From contig PTEX01000150.1 of NCBI GenBank assembly GCA_003342815.1, positions 588,170 through 652,169 on the forward strand: 64,000 nucleotides of DNA, given 5' to 3'. Positions 12,173-25,800 of the stretch are shown here, in pieces. Made by a program: the position numbers and the translations under genes. The first letter of the stretch is position 1; each line of letters starts with the position of its first letter. The notes under the pieces were generated by a model. It was not told where the DNA came from, did no database searches, and was given only the letters and a program-made list of their open reading frames with translations. This DNA comes from Eudromia elegans (Eukaryota > Chordata > Aves > Tinamiformes > Tinamidae).

Positions 12173-12709
12173 ATAGAATCATAGAATGCTTAAGGTTGGA
12201 AGGGACCTCTAGATGTCATCTAGTCCAACCCCCCTGCACACGCAGGGTCCCCTAGAGCATGTGGCACAGGGTGGTGTCCAGGCGGGTTTTGAAGATCTCC
12301 AGAGAAGGAGACTCCACCACCTCTCTGGGCAGCCTGTTCCAGTGCTCTGTGACCCTCACTGTTAAGAAATTCCTTCACAAGTTCCTATGGAACTTTGGGT
12401 GCCTCAATTTGTGGCCGTTTCCTCTAGTCCTAACACTGGCCACCACTGAGAAGAGGCCAGCCCCCTCCTCCTCACTCCCTGTCTTGAGATATTTATATAC
12501 ATTGATCAGATCCCCTCTCAGTCTTCTCTTCTCCAGGCTGAAGAGGCCCAGCTCTCTCAGCCTTTGCTCATAGGGCAGATGATCCAGACCCTTAATTATC
12601 TTTGTAGCCCTGTGCTAGACTCTCTCCAGCAGCTCCACATCCCTCTTGCACTGGGGAGCCCAGAACTGCACACAGTACTCGAGGTGCGGCCTCACCAGGG
12701 CCAAATATA
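12173..12709 (-). mobile_element. CR1 LINE 3' fragment
   Basis: This copy begins on the plus strand with two good 3' octamers (CATAGAATCATAGAATG) and continues with the standard antisense CR1 tail, including AAGGTTGGAAGGGACCTC. It reaches back into the end of the reverse-transcriptase reading frame near GCGGCCTCACCAGGGCC. It is 5'-truncated. Octamers and tail are less worn than in the copy at 29092, which suggests a younger insertion. Confidence 0.92.
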
Positions 12710-13439
12710 GCAACATCAATTGCTAACTATTATTTTCCAGCTTTTTTGAGGGAAGACAAGTGGTGTAAAGTTTTAATGGAAAGAGAGTGTAGCATGGGTA
12801 GGAAAATAATTTCTCTGGTGCTTAGAGAAGTGCCTTTATTTCTGTCAACTATTATACAACAGAGAGTCAACTGGCAACAGACTTGGCCCTGAGAAGGATC
12901 CCTCAAGATTCGGTTTCAGATATCCGCTATGGTTTGTACAAAGCACATGTGTAAGCTCTCCATGAACACTGCTCACTGAATTTCTACCTTAGAAAGTTTT
13001 CCAAAGCCCATGACAATAACACTTTTGAAGTGAATCTTGAAAGATGCATGTGAATGTGCTGGATAGAAGTAGATCTATTCCTCAAGAGCAAACCAGAGCA
13101 AGACCCTTACTGAGGTGCCAGCTCTACTTTTCCACATCAAAAGCCCTGGGTACAAGAAGTTGCCCTTGGGATGTTTCACCCACCACAAAAGCAGTGCTTT
13201 GGGGAAGAGCAGAACGAGGCAGCTCCTGATTCACGAATGGCTTACGCAAGGCTTTGAGCCGTAGTCTGTTGAACAAACCAACTTCTGATGCAGTCATCGC
13301 TTTGCAGGTACAGCCTTGTTGCTTACTAAGCAGCAAGCCGTATGCAGTTGAAGCAGAAGTGGCATCAGAGCAGCAGCTAAGCACTTCCAGGTTATTGCCC
13401 AGAACTTGTACACAGCAACTCACTCACACAGACTAACAG

Positions 13440-16105
13440 AAGTCACTTTTAATGCTGCTTCACAGAAGTCGCAGGTCCCGAGCTGCTGGGCAACACTTCT
13501 AGAGAATGCTTTCATTTACCTGAGGTTTCACAAATAAGACTGCAGATTAACTTACATACAGTACATCTTGAAAATATGTATCAAAAGTCTCATTGAAGAA
13601 ATAAATTACAAACAATGTTATAAAAACACTCGAAACCAACCTTTGCCCAACAAGGACGGAAGTGGGTCAACTTTACAGTTTTATTTTTTGCATTACTCTT
13701 ACAGTAAGCAAACTAGTTTATACAAAATAAACCTGGAGTTTCATATAGTTAAAAAAAATCATCTTTGGCTAAACAAAGTTCTCTCTATATTTATACATAT
13801 ATTTATATATATACACATATCTGATATTTTACATGACCATATAGGAACCTGTACAAATACTTACAGTAGACAGAACAATTAAAAATAAGTAATTCACAAA
13901 AAAGGAATCCAAGTCAGAACCAAAACAGTAATTTCCCTGCTCATCTCCACCTTTATAAAAGTAAATAAACAGAGGCAAGGAATAAAAGACTTTGTAGTAA
14001 AACACTGCCTGCTTTTGTGAGACAGGGAGAAAGGAAGCACTTAAGTGAAGAAAGGCTGCTCCCCTCAGTGCCTTCAGTACTGTGCACATTTTGCTCTATA
14101 ACAATATGGTTAAAGGGAAAAAAATACTAGCTAAGTCTGAGCATAAACAGTACTCCACAGGCTAACAGATCTGGTTGGATCTAAATCTCTAATAGCCAAA
14201 TTACTGTCATAGGAGGTTTGCGTAGAACAAGCTTGGACAAGCAGACAACCCCTGAGCTGGGATCATTGCTAGGCACTGCCAGAAGACTTGATTCTCAAAA
14301 GCAAGCGTTTGGGAAGCACGCTTACAAGAGGGAAGGCTGCCAAAGCTGCCATCAGAACCTATGCCAGTAGTTCTAACATTTTCCAGAGCACTGGCTAGAG
14401 AAGGAGGATTAGATGCTGTCTGGCAGCAGGACAGTCCTGTTTCCCAAGGGCAGGCTGACCATTCTCCAGGTTGCCAGTGGCAGCATCACTGCTGAATTCT
14501 CGAACAGGCTACAGAACCAGAAGTCTATCCCACGAGCTGCCAGGTCCTGGAGAGGCACCAAAAAGGCACCATCCTGAAACCGAGCAAGTGGTCGCAGGGT
14601 TTTTCGGGGGGAAGTTTTGTGCTTTGAGGCGGAGCTGCTACCCAAACAAAGCTCTGGCCAAGTTTGGCAGATGCTTTGATCGAATATAGAGCAAAGCTCT
14701 GAATCAAGAATTGTGTATGCACTAAATAATTTGCAAAGATAGAAATGCTGTTGTCAAAACAAGTCAAATAGGCTTTTGAAAATGCTTGCTTTTACAAAAG
14801 AAAAAAAAGTCTCTTGGTCAGTAAGTATCAAGTCACGCTTTATAAAACTGTGAAGATCTATTTCCAAATTACTGATAAGAAAATGGATTGCTGCCTTTGT
14901 TTGTTTGTTTGTTTTTTTGGAAGGAAAACATGTTTATCATGTAGAAGGCCTATCAAGTTACTTCAACTTAAGTTCAGCAAATTTAAGTGTCTTTCCCAAA
15001 GGTAATCTAGAGAAGATAAACATACCTCTTTCCAAAACAAAAACTTTTTGAAATCAAAAAATCCTATGTATTTTTTCTGAAAGAAGTGTTATGTAACTGT
15101 GCAAAATTCAACTCTGTTTAAATGTTATCAGAACTGTGAAATATTTTCAACTGCAAGACAATCCTTGTTAAACTAATGCTCCTTATCGCTGCATTTCTCT
15201 AATATTTAAAAGCATCTGAAAAACTGTTCTCTGTGTTAATGACTCATTCTCTCTGAGGTGGGACTCTCTTTATCTGACTTTAATCCGTACATTAGGGATC
15301 TAATCTAAGCCTAGGCATTGTCTATTGCCAATGGAGGGAGATGGGCCCCCTAAGAGAAGAATTCATTTGTTTCCATTGAACACTGGAGTCATGAAGAAGT
15401 GGCTTGGAGAACATGCTCAAAGATGAAGGCAAACCTTCACACAGTGCTGGATTCCCTCCTTGGAGCAGACTGCGAGCAGCTGACAGAGTACTCAATAACC
15501 GCCTATTCCTTGCCATCTCCACTCAATTACTAGGTAATGAGCACTTGGAATTATTGCTATCCCTGCACCATCCTATTTTTAAAAAAGAAGGCCTAACCTC
15601 TCAAATAATCAGTTTCTATGTTTCAACATAACCAAGATGAAGTATTTATTATTTGCTAGGATTATCTAACAACTAGGAGTACCTACCAACTAGTTTTCAG
15701 GAAGTCCTATTTTTGCCCACTTGTTCCACATCACCACATACAGCACTTCTCACAAGTTAAGCAACAGCCACCCTTCCCACTTGATGAAATGCTGGTGGTG
15801 CTTATGGAGCACTCTTAACCAACAGAAGATTCACCACCTTAAAACAATACTGCTCCATTTGCACGTGCATACTCCTCCTCAGACAGTCTGTGGTTTACTG
15901 TTATTCTCCAGCTATCTGACACAGGATAAAGCATTTCAGTGGAAACATGGGCCAGGAAGTAAACAACTAACAGTGCATCAGATTTCTTGAACCAAATATT
16001 CTGACTTGGATACCTCCACTAGCCCCACCACATTAATGTAGGGGCTGTAGTCTCATTGCTGAAAACAGCTAAACCTGGCAACCACAGAGCAGCTTGGAGG
16101 TAAGT
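13440..16105 (-). other. CASP8AP2: Probable CASP8AP2 3' untranslated region and downstream DNA
   Basis: This AT-rich, gene-free stretch directly follows the CASP8AP2 stop codon on the minus strand. Candidate poly(A) signals on the minus strand (TTTATT on plus) occur at 15645-15650 and 13680-13685, with an ATTAAA-type one near 13448-13453. I cannot tell which is used, so the left boundary is a guess. Sequence between 12710 and 13440 shows nothing recognisable. Confidence 0.4.
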
Positions 16106-16834
16106 TCACTTGCACTTGGATTTCTTGAAAAGCTTCATTAACTGCTTGAATCTTTCTGAAACCTGAAAGACAAAAAAGGGTACATTATTAATAACTAGGG
16201 TTTCCAGCTCTACCAAGGCTAATTTGTTATCCTAAGGGCTTCCTTTTTTAAAACACCTTTTGTTCCTTATGTTTTCTTCTATTAAATTTTAAGGGATAAC
16301 TTTCAGGGGCATGATCAACAGGTTAGTTGCATTTGTGCTCCAAAGTATTTAGGAAGTTTTTCAGTACCTTTGGCATCTGAAATAGTGTTCAGGCTAATTA
16401 CAGAGGGCTAGAGCTAACTGTTGTGTATATTCCCCAGTGGATATGAACGCACATTCATATAACAGTACAGTCTTCCGTAGCTTCCCTGTGGTTGAACAGA
16501 GCAGTTTCAAAGTACAGGAAGTGAATTCCTGGGCCACAACATCTGCTTAATATGCATTTTTAAGAAGCAACAACTGGCAGAATCTAAGTTTTTTTTTTTT
16601 TTTTCAAGAACTCCCCCATCCAAAGACATGAGAATAACATAACTCTGAATTGGCAGGAGAGCTCCAAAAATAGTATTTGTTCAACTGTAATCACAAACTA
16701 AGTTCTTACAAAGGCTAAGACTTGTAACACCTACCTGATTTGGGCTTTTGTTTAACCTAGTGGCTAAGGAAACAAAAGTTTTGCTTGAAGGTCCTTTTCT
16801 CTGACACTCCAGTAAGATTTCTCGGTCATCATTT
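16106..16834 (-). CDS. CASP8AP2: CASP8AP2 coding exons 8-9 (C-terminal SANT/Myb-like domain)
   Basis: Exon 8 (16834-16735) and exon 9 (16162-16106) encode residues 1962-2013, from [16 protein letters not shown] to KLFKKSKCK and the TGA stop at 16106-16108. In human FLASH this C-terminal SANT-like domain contacts NPAT and places the protein in histone locus bodies. Exon 8 has an acceptor CTGTAG and a donor GTAGGT, and exon 9 has an acceptor TTTCAG. The middle of the domain ([15 protein letters not shown]) differs more from human than the ends do. Confidence 0.92.
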
Positions 16835-19800
16835 CTACAGCAAAAATATATTTCCTTTTAATGTTAACATGTATGTTAATGTGTATTTGTGCATGCACAC
16901 TAACAAAAACAAAAAAAAAAGAATAAATGTATTTTTCAAATCCTGAATATTCCCAAACTCCAGACCATGACTTCAGCAATGAACTTTTCTGGCCTCCCTT
17001 TTATGGCACAGAATTACAGAGTCAGCACAGACGAGCATGCAGCAGCAAGCACTATCTGAACCTCCTATGAAGGGCAGGATTGTCACAGCAGAGTCACCCC
17101 AAACACTCAGGGCAAGATCACTTCAAGCTTCGACAGCAGAAGCTTCAACCTGACTTCAAAGCTGCTCCTAAATTCAGTAGTGGTCAGCAATAGGGGCGAC
17201 CCATCCATACCCGGCGTGGCTACCCAGGCAGCTCTCACTCAGAGCCCTCCGAATTTCACAGAACAGAGAGGTTCCTGAATCCTGGGAGGGGTTAATGTGA
17301 CAGGGCCAGAGCTCGTCTACTGTTGAGAAGAGAGGAAAGGAAGGGGAGCCTGTTCCTAAACATGTCACTGATCTGCTCTTTGTCTTGTTCAGCAGTTTAG
17401 GTATCTGTAAGATGAATATAGGCTCAGTTGTTATAAGGCAGCTACAGTGCGCCTTTGGTTCAAACACCCCATGTCACAACAAGTTATATTTAATTAAATT
17501 TCCTCTGTTTTCAAATAAAAAGGTCATGGCCAGTTATTTAAAGAAACTCGTCAATCTCTTTAGGTGTCAGTTCAAAGATGGACAAAGACTAAAACAGATA
17601 AAAGTAGTTGCACTCTATGTATTTATCTCCAGCCCCTACAACCACATAATTTTCCTCTCTTATCCTGTTGATCAAGCAGTAACTACTGGCTATGACAATG
17701 GGGTTCAAATAACCCACAGGCTGAAAGGTCAACTAGCAGTGTGGGCAGACTTAGCGGCATAGACCGCAAGGCAAAACTGTGTTTGCTCCTGTGTCTTCTC
17801 TCAGGGAAGGAAACCGTGTAGGCAGACCAATGACTTCCATTGAGTTTGGTTGGAATTTTTGAAGAGAGTAAGAAAGGGGTAGAGGAGGAGAAAATACACA
17901 AGGTGCAATATAGAGTAGCTTGTTTCCTTAGAAGGTCAGTCTTCAAAAATAAGGCCCTTAAAAACAAACTCCTTTGTTTTGGGAAACCCAAGTAAGCAGG
18001 GAAATTAGTTCTGAGATATGGAAGTAAAAGATTTGTCGTCTTCAAAACACAAATTTGATTCAATCTGCTTAGCAAATTATTAAAAATCATTCACTTCCAA
18101 AGGCTGCTTACAGAATCATCCCTTACACCTGGACAAGCTTTACAGACACAAGGGTAAAACAGGCATTGGCACCCTTCAATGGCACTCGAAGGGGAGTCTC
18201 ATAACTGTCCCACAGAGAAGAAAGCAGGCTCTTATGCTACCATTTAAAGATAGATGCAAAGCTTCTGAATAACCAGGCATCAGCTAAATTCCCTTTTCCT
18301 CCCACTTCTGAATGCACCACTGTTGCCAAAATGAATAAACATCCAAATTAAATAAAAAATCATTACCTTGTCCAGGAAACTACTACTTCTCCTTTCTTTT
18401 TAACAATGTTTTTGGCATACAGACTAGGAGAGGATGCAGATGAAGCTGAAGGAGGGGACTCTTTGTTCTGTGGCAACTCATTCTTCTTGCTGGAAGATCG
18501 CCTGGGTACTGAATTTATCTCTTCAGATTTCCCATCATTTCCATCACTCCCTTCACCCAGTGATTCACTTTCTTTACGTTGTCTTTTTGAGTTAGAATTG
18601 TCTACTGCACAATCTTTTTTCCTTTTTTTACTAGTTTTATCATCTGTATTTATTTGGCATCCTACGTCAGCATTTGGAGTGGATTTTGTTTCAAGGTTAC
18701 CTTCACCTGCCACAGTCTCATTGGAAAGCTCCTCTGTTAAGTCTATAAACGCATCAACAGAGCACTCTTCCAGTTCTTCCTTTCTATCACCAACTTCTGC
18801 ATTTCCAGTAGAAGTTTCTGCACTCCTGTTATCTGCAGGAGATGGCACTGCAAGACACGGATTTTCATCAGCAATATCATCAGTCAAGTCTATGCATGAC
18901 TCCACGCTGCATCCAACGGGAAAAGCAGCTGTGCATCTAACAGCAATTTCACTTATGTTTCCAGGTACTTTAAATTCATGTGTCTGAGAGTTTCCACAGT
19001 CTTCACTTGGGCTTTCTGTATCAAAGCTATTTGCGTTTCTGGTTTTTGCACAGAAATTTTGCCCAAGCAAGCCAGCAGCTTCTTCCTTTCCAGTACTCTT
19101 GGGTGCCTCTCCCAGTGGCTGAGGTGAGGGAGGACTTTGGTCTTGCCCCATATTGATGCAGCTCAACTCACCAGTCTGCCTCACGTCTGGCTTGATAGTT
19201 TCTTGCCCCACGGCTGCTGTGGCACGCTGGCTCTCCCTTTTCTCACCACCTCTCATGACTTCATTTTCATTCCTGGCTGAGGAGGCCCGTGCCTCCTTCA
19301 CGAAGGCCACGTGATCTGATGCCGGGGTGGGACACGGCACTGCACGCCGAATCTTTACAATGAAATGGTCATTGGACTTCTCCATGATTACTGCTTGCAT
19401 CGGCAAGCTGGGGCGACACTGAAAACCGGCAACAACAGGCCGACTCGTCCACGACGAAGAACAGCTTGATCTACTGCTTGAGTTATCAGATTCTAAGGCC
19501 AAGTGAATATCCTGTTCAGTGGCATCCTCCTCTTCGAGGAGTGCATCTTCACTGTAATGTGCACTAAGCACCCCCTCAGGAGTAGAACCAGAGTTGTTCT
19601 CAGGTTTTAGGAAGCTGAGGTGAGCATCTGATTTCAATGGTGATGGAATAGTTAAAGAAACAGCCAAATCTTCAAGGAGAATAGAAGAAACAAAGGATTT
19701 ATTTTTTTGTAAACTGCACTCATCATCTTTGCATGAGGCGGCACTTGTAGGAACCTCAAACATACAGCTTTCATCTAGCACGTTTGGATCAATGGACATT

Positions 19801-22800
19801 TGGAGCCCGGATGATAAGGAAGGAGCTCTTATAGGTGAAACAACAGGCCAGTTAATATCTTCTACTGGTCGAGAATCCACAGAAGCCTCCTTTGGTGCAA
19901 TCTCTTGAATTAATACAGCATTATTACTTCTGTACTTCTGACTTTCTAAAAACTGTTTCTCCGGTGTCCTGAATTCCCACTCATGCCTGTCAATATTGCT
20001 GCCACTTTTTTCCAAGAGATCAGAACCTTGCAACAAACTTTTGAAAATTTCACCCATCTGAGCATCACTCACAAGATTAAATGTAAGACTGGACGCTTGT
20101 TGTTCTGTGAGAAGATCATAACTAAGATCAGGCTTGTTAGCATCTCTGGCCAGCTGAAATCCTTCCTTTTCATGTCTTGTACTTTTCAGTGGAGTGAGAG
20201 CCCCTTGTAAATTATTCTCCTTAGAGGGCTGCACTTTGGTTTGGGAAATTCTTGTGTTATCAATGGAGTTGAGACATTTTGTAAAGATGGTTTTTGGTGC
20301 ATCAGTTCTATTTTTCTCATGGTGACACTTTTTAGGTGGTTGGTAAGCCACAGTAGGCTGAGAAAGGATAAATTCTTCAGTCTTTTGAGATCTGGCATTC
20401 AAGGATTTTTTCTGTGACCTTTGAACATCATTTTTGTGACCAATTCTGTGTCTCTGTTTTCCTGTTCTTTCAAACTTCCCTTCCTCAGTGTCATTTCTCA
20501 CGTTGACTGCATCACATAGCTTTATTAAAATTCTCCTTACCTTTTCAAATAAGTAGTCAAGCTGCTCATCTACAAATTTCCATAACTGTTTCTTCATATC
20601 TGATACTTGCTGTTCAAAAAGACGATCCACTATGGCATTCTTCTTAACCTGCTTGAGTTTGGACTCTATAGTATCACAGAGATTCAATTTTAAGGTCTCA
20701 CCTAATGTAGACATCTTGGAAAAGTTCAAGTGTTTTATTAATGATGTAAAATTTATAATGGCAGATTCTATAATTCTGTGAAAATGTTGAACTGGAAAAT
20801 GTACCTTGAACTTCATGTAGTTTTTCCTCACCTGTTTCCGTATAGCTTTCAACATTTGCATAATTTCTTGTACAGTTGAAGGTTCAGCAATAATTTGAAC
20901 CATTTTTTCGAGACAAGCAATGCTCACAGTTTTATTTTTCTTCATCTCCTTCGAAGATTTGAAGGTCTGGCTTTTATGTCTCTCTCTGTTCTTCTTCGTA
21001 CTTAATTTCACAGAAACAAACTTTCCACTATCTTCGTTGCCACAGACAGTTTTGCTCTTTTGATTATGTGGATTGCTGGTCAAATTGCGTGTTTCAGGAG
21101 AAGCTCTTGGTATGGATTTTTTCGTATTTTCGGAGGTTCTTTCTGGTTTAGATTTTTCTTCATCATCATCACTGCTTATGATTTCTCCTTCTTCTATTTC
21201 ATCTGAAGAGATGCTCAGCTGGGACTCCATCTCCAAGTGCTCACCAGTCATGCTAACTGGCTTTTGATTTTCTTTGTTAACCTCCTTGGACAAATTCTTT
21301 GAGGGGCAGACGACAACCGTACTTTCAGGAGTTAAATCTATAAAAAGAAAACAGTTTAATAACCTATAAACATTTTTTTCAGGGCTTTAAAAGGCAGTGG
21401 AGGGCATAGAAAAACAACAGAGTACTCCACCAGCTTTGAGCTTCTTTCTATTTCTTTTGAGAGATCTTTCTGTCACTGCACAACACTTAAGTTTTAGTAG
21501 TATTATGAGTTAATGCCTGTATACCATTTTTCCCAGAGCTGATAAAAAGGATCTACTTAACTCCAAGTCTTTCAATAAACAAACTTACTAAAGAGAGAAG
21601 CCCACTCTGTACACATGATAAAGTCCTATTTCAGTTTTCGATGCATTTAAGATGACCAGCGCCACAAGCACTCTACAAACTTTCTTCTTATGGATTTATT
21701 GGCCTCCAGTTCAGCTTTCTGAATGATAGGAATGGGCAATGAGAAACGTGACAGGTAAAGCTCGAGCTCTGTCAAATTTGGTTGTTTTCTTCTATCTCAC
21801 AAATAAACTTATTAAATTATTTATATACTTGAGATGTCACTAAATATATTATTATTATATTAATTTCCAAGCAAATCCTATTTGAAAGAAAAATAAACAA
21901 TTACAATAAGCTACAAACCAGAAAAATACAAAAGAAAAGACAAGCTGGTTTCCAGCGTACAACAAATGCAGCGAAGTGTGCTTTGATAACATGATTTGTA
22001 GCTGTTTAATCTTAGGCTTGCTTGTCACTATTTCATAAAACACTCTACACGGTCCATCACATGGGAATTAGGTCAGTTAATAACCTCTAACAAATACTTA
22101 GTCTTATGAAAAGAGAGATTATCTCCAAATTTCTCTCCCCAAAAATGCATTTGTAATTACCACTTTAAAGCTGTGCTTGAGAGTAAAGACACATTCCAGC
22201 ACTGCCTCCATTTCAGCTTTACAGAGATCAATCGACAGTATCCTCTCATACTGATCACTTTGATATTTGAAGAAACTACAGCACAAAATGAAAGTGGATG
22301 AAGGAAGGCAGTAACATACAAACCGCTGCACCGCAGAACAGTAGAAAGGGGAGCACTGAATTTCAGGTCAAGAGAGCTACAGTCTCTTGTCAATTTAACA
22401 GACACCAGAACAGCTCATAGGTATCAGTTCCATCACAAATACAATTAGGTATCTAACTTGACAATCAAAATTATTGCTTTGCAATACGGTACCAAGCCCT
22501 AGACAGGATGAGTTCCTCTAAAAGGTAACCTAGGGAAACACTACAAAATGAGATAAAATATTTGGCATTTACCTACTTTGCTCTCAAAGCTCTTGTGTTC
22601 TTACACACACATACAAAATTCATCAGCAATCTCAGCAATTTCAAAGCATATAAAGTGCTGTACAAATGAAATATAAACTGCTAAAGGAATTTGTAGTTAG
22701 AAGTTGCCTTCATCGCAGCAGGCAGAATGGCATTACAAAACATAAGACTTGCATAAACATATGAAATATGCTTTGAAATATAAGAAAAGGCATTTAACCT

Positions 22801-25800
22801 CCACAGTCTCCATTCTTCTTTCAGTAAGAGACAGATTTCTGTTAGTGCAACAGGAGATTACAAGAAATTGAAATCCACACAGGTGAAAGACTTAAGCAAG
22901 TAGGTTTACCCACTTCTCTCCCTTTGTATGCTGTCACATTTTCTCTCTTTGACATATGGTTCAGGAGTTAGCTCTTATTTAAGAGATATATCCTAATGAC
23001 ATATGATTTCTTTTACTTTTATTCCAACCAACTCACAGCTGTAAAATATATCTAAAGATTCAACTGAAAATTTTTCATCAGGAGAGAAAAGTCATCTATT
23101 TGCTGTCCTTCACAGAAACTGAGTCTCATGTACCCTCCAGCTTTCTTGAAACAAATACTTTTAAATTATCTGATCCTAAATGACTTACACCTCTAAAAAC
23201 TCATAGAAATAACCCAGCGATACCTAATCGGAAGCCACCATGCTTCAGACAACTATATTTTTCAGAAGTTTGTATCTAACTCTTGTTTCAATCACTTATC
23301 TGTAAGTGGTTACTAACCACAAATTTGCAAGCATTAATGTTCAGTTGGCTCAAATTGACTACATTAAATGAGTCCACTTGAAACCAAAGGAAAAAATACT
23401 ATCATGGCCTACATAGCATAAGAAAATGTATGTTTGAGAAATCACTTAAAGTAATGTCTGCTTTCTATGAATACATACTCTAAACATTTATGCATGAAAC
23501 AAGTTGTAATACACAAATACCTTTGTTATAGCTCTTCACAAGACCTTTGCAGGGACTTTCCATCCTAAGTGCTTTAGCCAAAGGACGCATGGGGCTGTTG
23601 AGTGGGCTGATGGCCTTCGGAATATATCTCAAGTGATTGAGATCAATGCTCAGTATTGAACTCTCATCATCAACAGGAATAGGGTTAGTTTCTCTCTCCT
23701 TAGTTCTAGGATATGTCTCACCACTAACAGAAGATGCTGTTGCAGTGATTTCAGATAAGTCTGGCTCCAGGTTGCAGGCATTCTGGTCAACTAATGGTGC
23801 ATCCTTATCCAATAGTACAGTTCCATCAGGGGGCTGAGATGTAGTTGTGTTATCTTTGCAGACATTTGTTTTCTCAACAGAACACTCAACATTTTCTGTA
23901 GCCAAGTCATCATCATCCTTAACTACCTCCATTAAACAGTCCAGTTTTGTTTCCCTAATATCACCAGCAACACCACAAGACTCCAAGTCACCAGAACTTC
24001 TGGCCTCCGAGTCATCCAAGGCAAGGTTTTGAGAGCTATGTTGGTCCTCTGAGTTTTCTTTATCAGTAGCTAGCCATATTTTGCCGTCTTCTTCCTTCTC
24101 TGCCACAGACTCAGGAAGTGCCACCGGATTTTCACTGGCAGATTCAGGAGGTGCCACTCCTGGCAGGTTATCATCCTGTGTCACAGCCACTGCTACAGGT
24201 AGGCTTCCAGACTGCGTGACGCTCCCTACTGCCTCCAGAGGCAAAGCTTCAGGGAGATCCAGATCCATGGCAGCCACTGCTGCTGCTGAAGCTTCAGACT
24301 CTACCAAATCAGGAGCCTCTTCTGTTGGAGTTTCAGCCTGCACTTCATGAGGAAGCAGTACCTCTGCTGTTGCCACCGAGGCCTGGGGTTGTACCTGAGT
24401 CTCTGTTGCTTCTGGTAAGGCTTCTGAGCTCATGTCATCAGCTGCCACTGCTGCCAGTTCTTCAGGCTGTGATGGATCTGCTGCTGCTGTTTTCATGGAC
24501 TCGTGATCAGGATTCACAGAAAGAGGTACTGCCTGTTCCAGACTGATCTGAGCTGCACTGTCCAGGACTCCTTGTGGTGAATGAGTTTGCTCTGCAGGAT
24601 CACCGTTAGCAGAATCCACTACCTCTGCCTGCACTGTAAGCTCTGTACTTCCATCATCAGTGGCCTTTTGGGAAGGTATTTCAAGTCCACCCATTGGAGA
24701 AAGGCATTGTTTTTTAGCAGGAGAAAGAGTCAAATTTAGTTTTTCCATAAAGCTGAGTTTTAAGTCTTTGCTTTCTGCTTCAGTTTGACTGTCTTTACTT
24801 TTGGGAGCTTTATGGTCTTTTAAAGTATCTGCTACTCTGGATGCCTCTTCTGGTTTATGAGAATTGTTTCTCTCCCCTTTTGTAACATCTGCACCTTTCT
24901 TATAGTCTTTTGAAGATTGGTGAGAAACCTCTTTTGCAGCTTTTCTTTCATTTCTAGAATGTCTATTTTCATCCTGACTCTCTCTCTCTCTTTTCCTTTT
25001 TTCTTCAGTTCTGTGTCTCTCTGATTTTGAATGCGCTGTTTCCCACTCATATCTACTATTATTTTCCTTGGAACGTGAGTATTTATGCTCTCTACTGCTG
25101 GAATTGGAAGGTGAAGACCTTCCTTCTCGAGGAGTGTGATCGTTTGTTCCTCTTTCTCTCTTGTAGTCCGAGTCTCTCCCTTTTCTAGACTCTTCCATGC
25201 GGCATTTACGTGACTCATGTTGGTTCTTTGAATGCTCATTCTTTGAGTGCGGACTGCTGGCTCTACCAGACCTCCTTGATTGCTCCTGTTGTTTTTCATT
25301 TGGCTTGCTTCTTTGTCCAGAGCCTTTTTCTTCTTTATCATGTGTTTTAATGTCCTTCTTGGTCATGTTTTGTGACCTCTCATCAGCATACAACTCGCCT
25401 TTTGTCTGAAACCTGTCCTTACTGGTAGCTTGTTTCTCCCAAGAAGAAGCACCCCTTTCTACTCTTCTTTCTACACTTGGACTATATTTGAGTTTTGTGC
25501 TCTGACTTTTTTGTTGCAATTCATTTTTACTAGCCTTCTCTGAAGGCGTTTTCAGCTTTTCATGAGGATCTGAATCTTGGCTATCAGTATTGTTACAGGT
25601 GCTCTGATGTGCTTCTCTTTTGCTTTTGTTGTCATTTTCCCTGCTATACAGTTCATCACTTTTTATTTCTTTTCTTTCCTTCCTGTTATCCTTATTGGAG
25701 CAGTGGTCATTATTTGGGAGACATGTATGAGCACCATCATTGCAGAGCTCTTCAGGAGGGTACCTCAGTAAATACGGATTGTTTCTTTTATCTGAGTTGC

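Noticed and set aside
13044..13436. Overlapping open frames on both strands near 13.1-13.4 kb
   Set aside because: Neither strand shows a recognisable product. It probably lies downstream of the CASP8AP2 3' end.
18406..18987. 193-codon plus-strand open frame opposite CASP8AP2 exon 7
   Set aside because: It is the antisense shadow of the real coding exon. It has no domain, promoter or splice partners.
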